Origin: Caballeronia catudaia
Lineage (GTDB): Bacteria > Pseudomonadota > Gammaproteobacteria > Burkholderiales > Burkholderiaceae
Direction of reading: 5' to 3'
Assembly (NCBI RefSeq): GCF_001544755.2
Contig: NZ_FCOF02000003.1
Location: 186,001 to 250,000 of the forward strand
Length of the DNA stretch: 64,000 nt
The translations under genes and the position numbers were made by a program. The stretch's first letter is position 1; the number at the start of each line of letters is the position of its first letter. The notes below the pieces were generated by a model, which had not been told where the DNA came from, did no database searches, and saw only the letters and a program-made list of their open reading frames with translations. Positions 62,398 to 64,000 of this stretch are shown in pieces.

Positions 62398-62562
62398 CTA
62401 CTGCCATTTCGCTTTCTTATGGCGATTGCGGCCAATAACGTCCCATAGCTTTTTCGCCTGCTTCTGGACCGACTTCCCGCTTTCTTCGTGGTGCTCTGCC
62501 TCACCGGCGTGAGCCACCGTGCCGCCCCGCCTCGCGTGCCTGAACAGTTCAGCGAATCTCAT
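62398..62562 (-). CDS. 54-residue basic protein, unknown
   Basis: The frame encodes a 54-residue protein starting MRFAELFRHARRGGTVAHAG and ending KKLWDVIGRNRHKKAKWQ, strongly basic at the C-terminus with His-rich and Glu-rich parts in the middle. It has a perfect ribosome site (AAAGGAGG, 5 bases before the ATG) and is followed 22 bases later by a strong Rho-independent terminator on the same strand, which argues for a real transcript. No family is recognised. A basic tail suggests nucleic-acid contact, but this is speculation. Confidence 0.7.
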   Translation of the reverse strand: MRFAELFRHARRGGTVAHAGEAEHHEESGKSVQKQAKKLWDVIGRNRHKKAKWQ

Positions 62563-62730
62563 CGCAACCTCCTTTCGCAGCGAACGCGCCGCGAGATTTC
62601 AGTCTACTCCGGCTGGCGGCCGGCGTTATCGCCTCATTCCCGATGCGTCGGTATCCGCCATTGCACGTTCAGCAGATGGTCGCGCATGCACGCGGCCGCC
62701 GTAGCGCCGTCGCGCTTTTTCTCGCGCGTT

Positions 62731-62952
62731 CGGCTTCATCATTTCCCCGGCTCGTTTTATCCGCGCGACATTCAGCTCGGGAAGATGTCGGCGGAGGGCA
62801 ACTTCCCGCAAGCGACGCTCGATGCCCTGCGCGCGCGGCCACGAACTCACGGTCGCCGAGCCGTGGTCGCTCGGACACGTATGCGCCGTGGGCATCCGCA
62901 ACGGCCTGATGCGCGGCGCCGCCACGCCGCGCCAGATGCAGGCTTACGCGAT
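62731..62952 (+). pseudogene. Gamma-glutamyltransferase relic with frameshift
   Basis: Part of the reading frame gives HHFPGSFYPRDIQLGKMSAE, then FPQATLDALRAR. Shifted by one base after about 62836 it continues GHELTVAEPWSLGHVC, then GIRNGLMRGAATPRQMQAYA. This sequence is the C-terminus of gamma-glutamyltransferase-like proteins (ATPRxMQAYAxGR). The frameshift sits in a GCGCGCGCGG run. The upstream two-thirds, including the catalytic Thr, are absent. Confidence 0.65.
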
Positions 62953-63290
62953 CCGTATATCGGCTATTTCATCATCGGCCGCCGCCGCATCATGATGAGC
63001 GCGCTCGCGATCTATTGCGTCGCGTCGCTCGCGAGCGCCACCGCGCAGGACTGGCATACGTTCTTCGCGTGGCGCATCGTCGCGGGCTTCGGCTCGGGCG
63101 CGGAAACGCTGTGGTGGCGCCGCACGCTGCCCGAATCGCCGCGCTGGATGGAAAGCCAGTCTTCGCGTTCTTCATTCCGGACCGCCTTTATGACACCAGC
63201 GCGCAGGAGGCGAACGCGCTCGGCCCGTCGTCGCCCGCAGGCGATGCGGATGCCGATGGCGTCGTGACCAAAGCGCTCAATCCGCGTTGA
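62953..63290 (+). pseudogene. MFS transporter relic
   Basis: Directly after the gamma-glutamyltransferase relic the same frame reads GRRRIMMSALAIYCVASLAS, then TAQDWHTFFAWRIVAGFGSG and TLPESPRWMESQ, which are helix-2/3 and central-loop fragments of a sugar-porter-type MFS carrier. After a frameshift near 63155 a second frame gives FAFFIPDRLYDTS and a hydrophilic C-terminus ending NPR and a stop at 63288-63290. Most helices are missing, so it is a deletion relic. Confidence 0.6.
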
Positions 63291-63377
63291 TGAGCCTGTT
63301 GCTGCATCGCAGGCAATAGGTCCGAATCGTTACAATGCCCCGGATGAATGCCCCTTCGACGGCATCGAGTCCGAGAC

Positions 63378-64000
63378 ATGCTGACTTCTTATTTCTGGAG
63401 CGGCGACGCCATCCGCAGTCGACGCGTAAGTGACATCGTTTTATCAGCCACGCTCGACGTGCCTGCGCCCTCTGCGCGCGTGCTGGCGGATTGGCAAAGA
63501 GAGACATCGACGCGGCTCGATCTGGAACCCGGCGATGTCGAGGCCATGCCTTTGGCGCGGACACAAATGCGCTGGCCGGACTACAGGCGCTGCGTGCAGG
63601 CCATGTCCGACTGGACGCGCGCGCTTGGACTCTCCGACGTGCTGGCCGCGAGCGACGTCGCGCTGATGGCCTGTCGCGGCGCGCGCTATCACCATGACGG
63701 TGCGCAATATGGCGGCGCGGCCTTTTGCAATCTCTTCCTGAGCGAGGACAAAGGTCTGGACTTGCATTTTCCGTCGACGGGCCATCGCATTCCCCTGACT
63801 CGCGGAACCGCCGTGATATTCGATACGGGCCAGCCTCACGGCGTCATTCAGCGCCGCAGCGGCAATTTCAGTGTCGCCGATTTCGCGCCGGATCAGGATT
63901 GCATCCAGATATTCCTCACTTGGGAGCTTCCCATCGAAGACGCTCATGTCGCGCGGCTACTCGACGTGAAGTTCGACGTCGCCCCTTCGACGTCGCTGCA
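63378..64000 (+). CDS. 2OG-Fe(II) oxygenase-like protein (5' part only, runs off right edge)
   Basis: About 208 codons are visible from ATG 63378 and the frame stays open to the window end. The segment YHHDGAQYGG, followed by CNLFLSEDKGLDLHFPSTG and AVIFDTGQPHGVIQRRSGNF, has the HxD...H iron triad and the C-terminal Arg of a double-stranded beta-helix dioxygenase. The enzyme class (prolyl hydroxylase-like or other) cannot be stated from this. The ribosome site is weak (GAG seven bases upstream). Confidence 0.75.
   Translation, partial: MLTSYFWSGDAIRSRRVSDIVLSATLDVPAPSARVLADWQRETSTRLDLEPGDVEAMPLARTQMRWPDYRRCVQAMSDWTRALGLSDVLAASDVALMACRGARYHHDGAQYGGAAFCNLFLSEDKGLDLHFPSTGHRIPLTRGTAVIFDTGQPHGVIQRRSGNFSVADFAPDQDCIQIFLTWELPIEDAHVARLLDVKFDVAPSTSL

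Noticed and set aside
1..64000. CRISPR arrays, rRNA, tRNA or intact insertion sequences
   Set aside because: No regularly spaced direct repeats, no clover-leaf or rRNA-like segments and no transposase motifs were seen by reading both strands; a dedicated tRNA scan could not be run.

Overview
The window is GC-rich chromosomal DNA whose gene content points to the Burkholderia sensu lato group (Caballeronia/Paraburkholderia type). The clues are an H-NS protein with a Lys/Ala tail, a DUF3331 protein, an MctP-type symporter with a DUF3311 partner, a beta-proteobacterial CTG-N10-CAG SOS box, a typical Burkholderia porin and DUF4148/DUF4410 proteins. I see no rRNA, tRNA, CRISPR array or intact insertion sequence. 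The species assignment is inference.

Layout. 1-8.6 kb holds two paralogous sets of the predicted peptide-ligase system. One is a transglutaminase/DUF2126 protein followed by an ATP-grasp protein that runs off the left edge. The other is a separate ATP-grasp gene plus an alpha-E gene. A zinc-ribbon metallopeptidase lies between them. 9-15 kb carries yceH-mnmD, the DUF3311-MctP monocarboxylate uptake pair, an LLM-class oxidoreductase and an amidase. 15-21.5 kb holds H-NS, DUF3331, DUF1488, a LysR regulator divergent from a quinone oxidoreductase, cytochrome b561 and a ferritin-like/VIT1 metal transporter. Relics of a cytochrome c and of a 2Fe-2S reductase lie between them.

21.7-30.1 kb is a complete polyol catabolic locus. 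It has two medium-chain dehydrogenases (one xylitol dehydrogenase-like), an L-xylulose-reductase-like SDR, a SorC-family regulator, two permeases and a binding protein on the minus strand, with the ATPase diverging across an AT-rich palindromic control region. 30-36 kb has an EAL protein, a large secreted M60 metallopeptidase, a DUF4148 protein and a MarR/DHA2-efflux pair with an operator palindrome between them. 36-40 kb has an orphan ParA with an overlapping partner, an EAL relic, a cardiolipin-synthase-like protein and a DUF4410 protein.

41-44 kb is the most striking part. A radical SAM DNA-repair protein and a UdgX-type uracil-DNA-binding protein share one TGATG-coupled operon. A perfect LexA box sits 13 nt before the first start codon, which implies SOS control and an almost leaderless mRNA. 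44-47.7 kb holds small secreted proteins, an MHS-family transporter, an epimerase relic and a small unknown protein. 48-53 kb is a single 1615-residue kinase with two histidine-kinase cores and three receivers. 53-62 kb has DAHP synthase, a HAD phosphatase, aldose 1-epimerase, a porin and a HAAT ABC transporter whose two ATPases are fused into one chain. The right end has a 54-codon gene with its own ribosome site and terminator, a graveyard of gamma-glutamyltransferase and MFS fragments, and a 2OG-Fe(II) oxygenase-like gene cut by the window edge.
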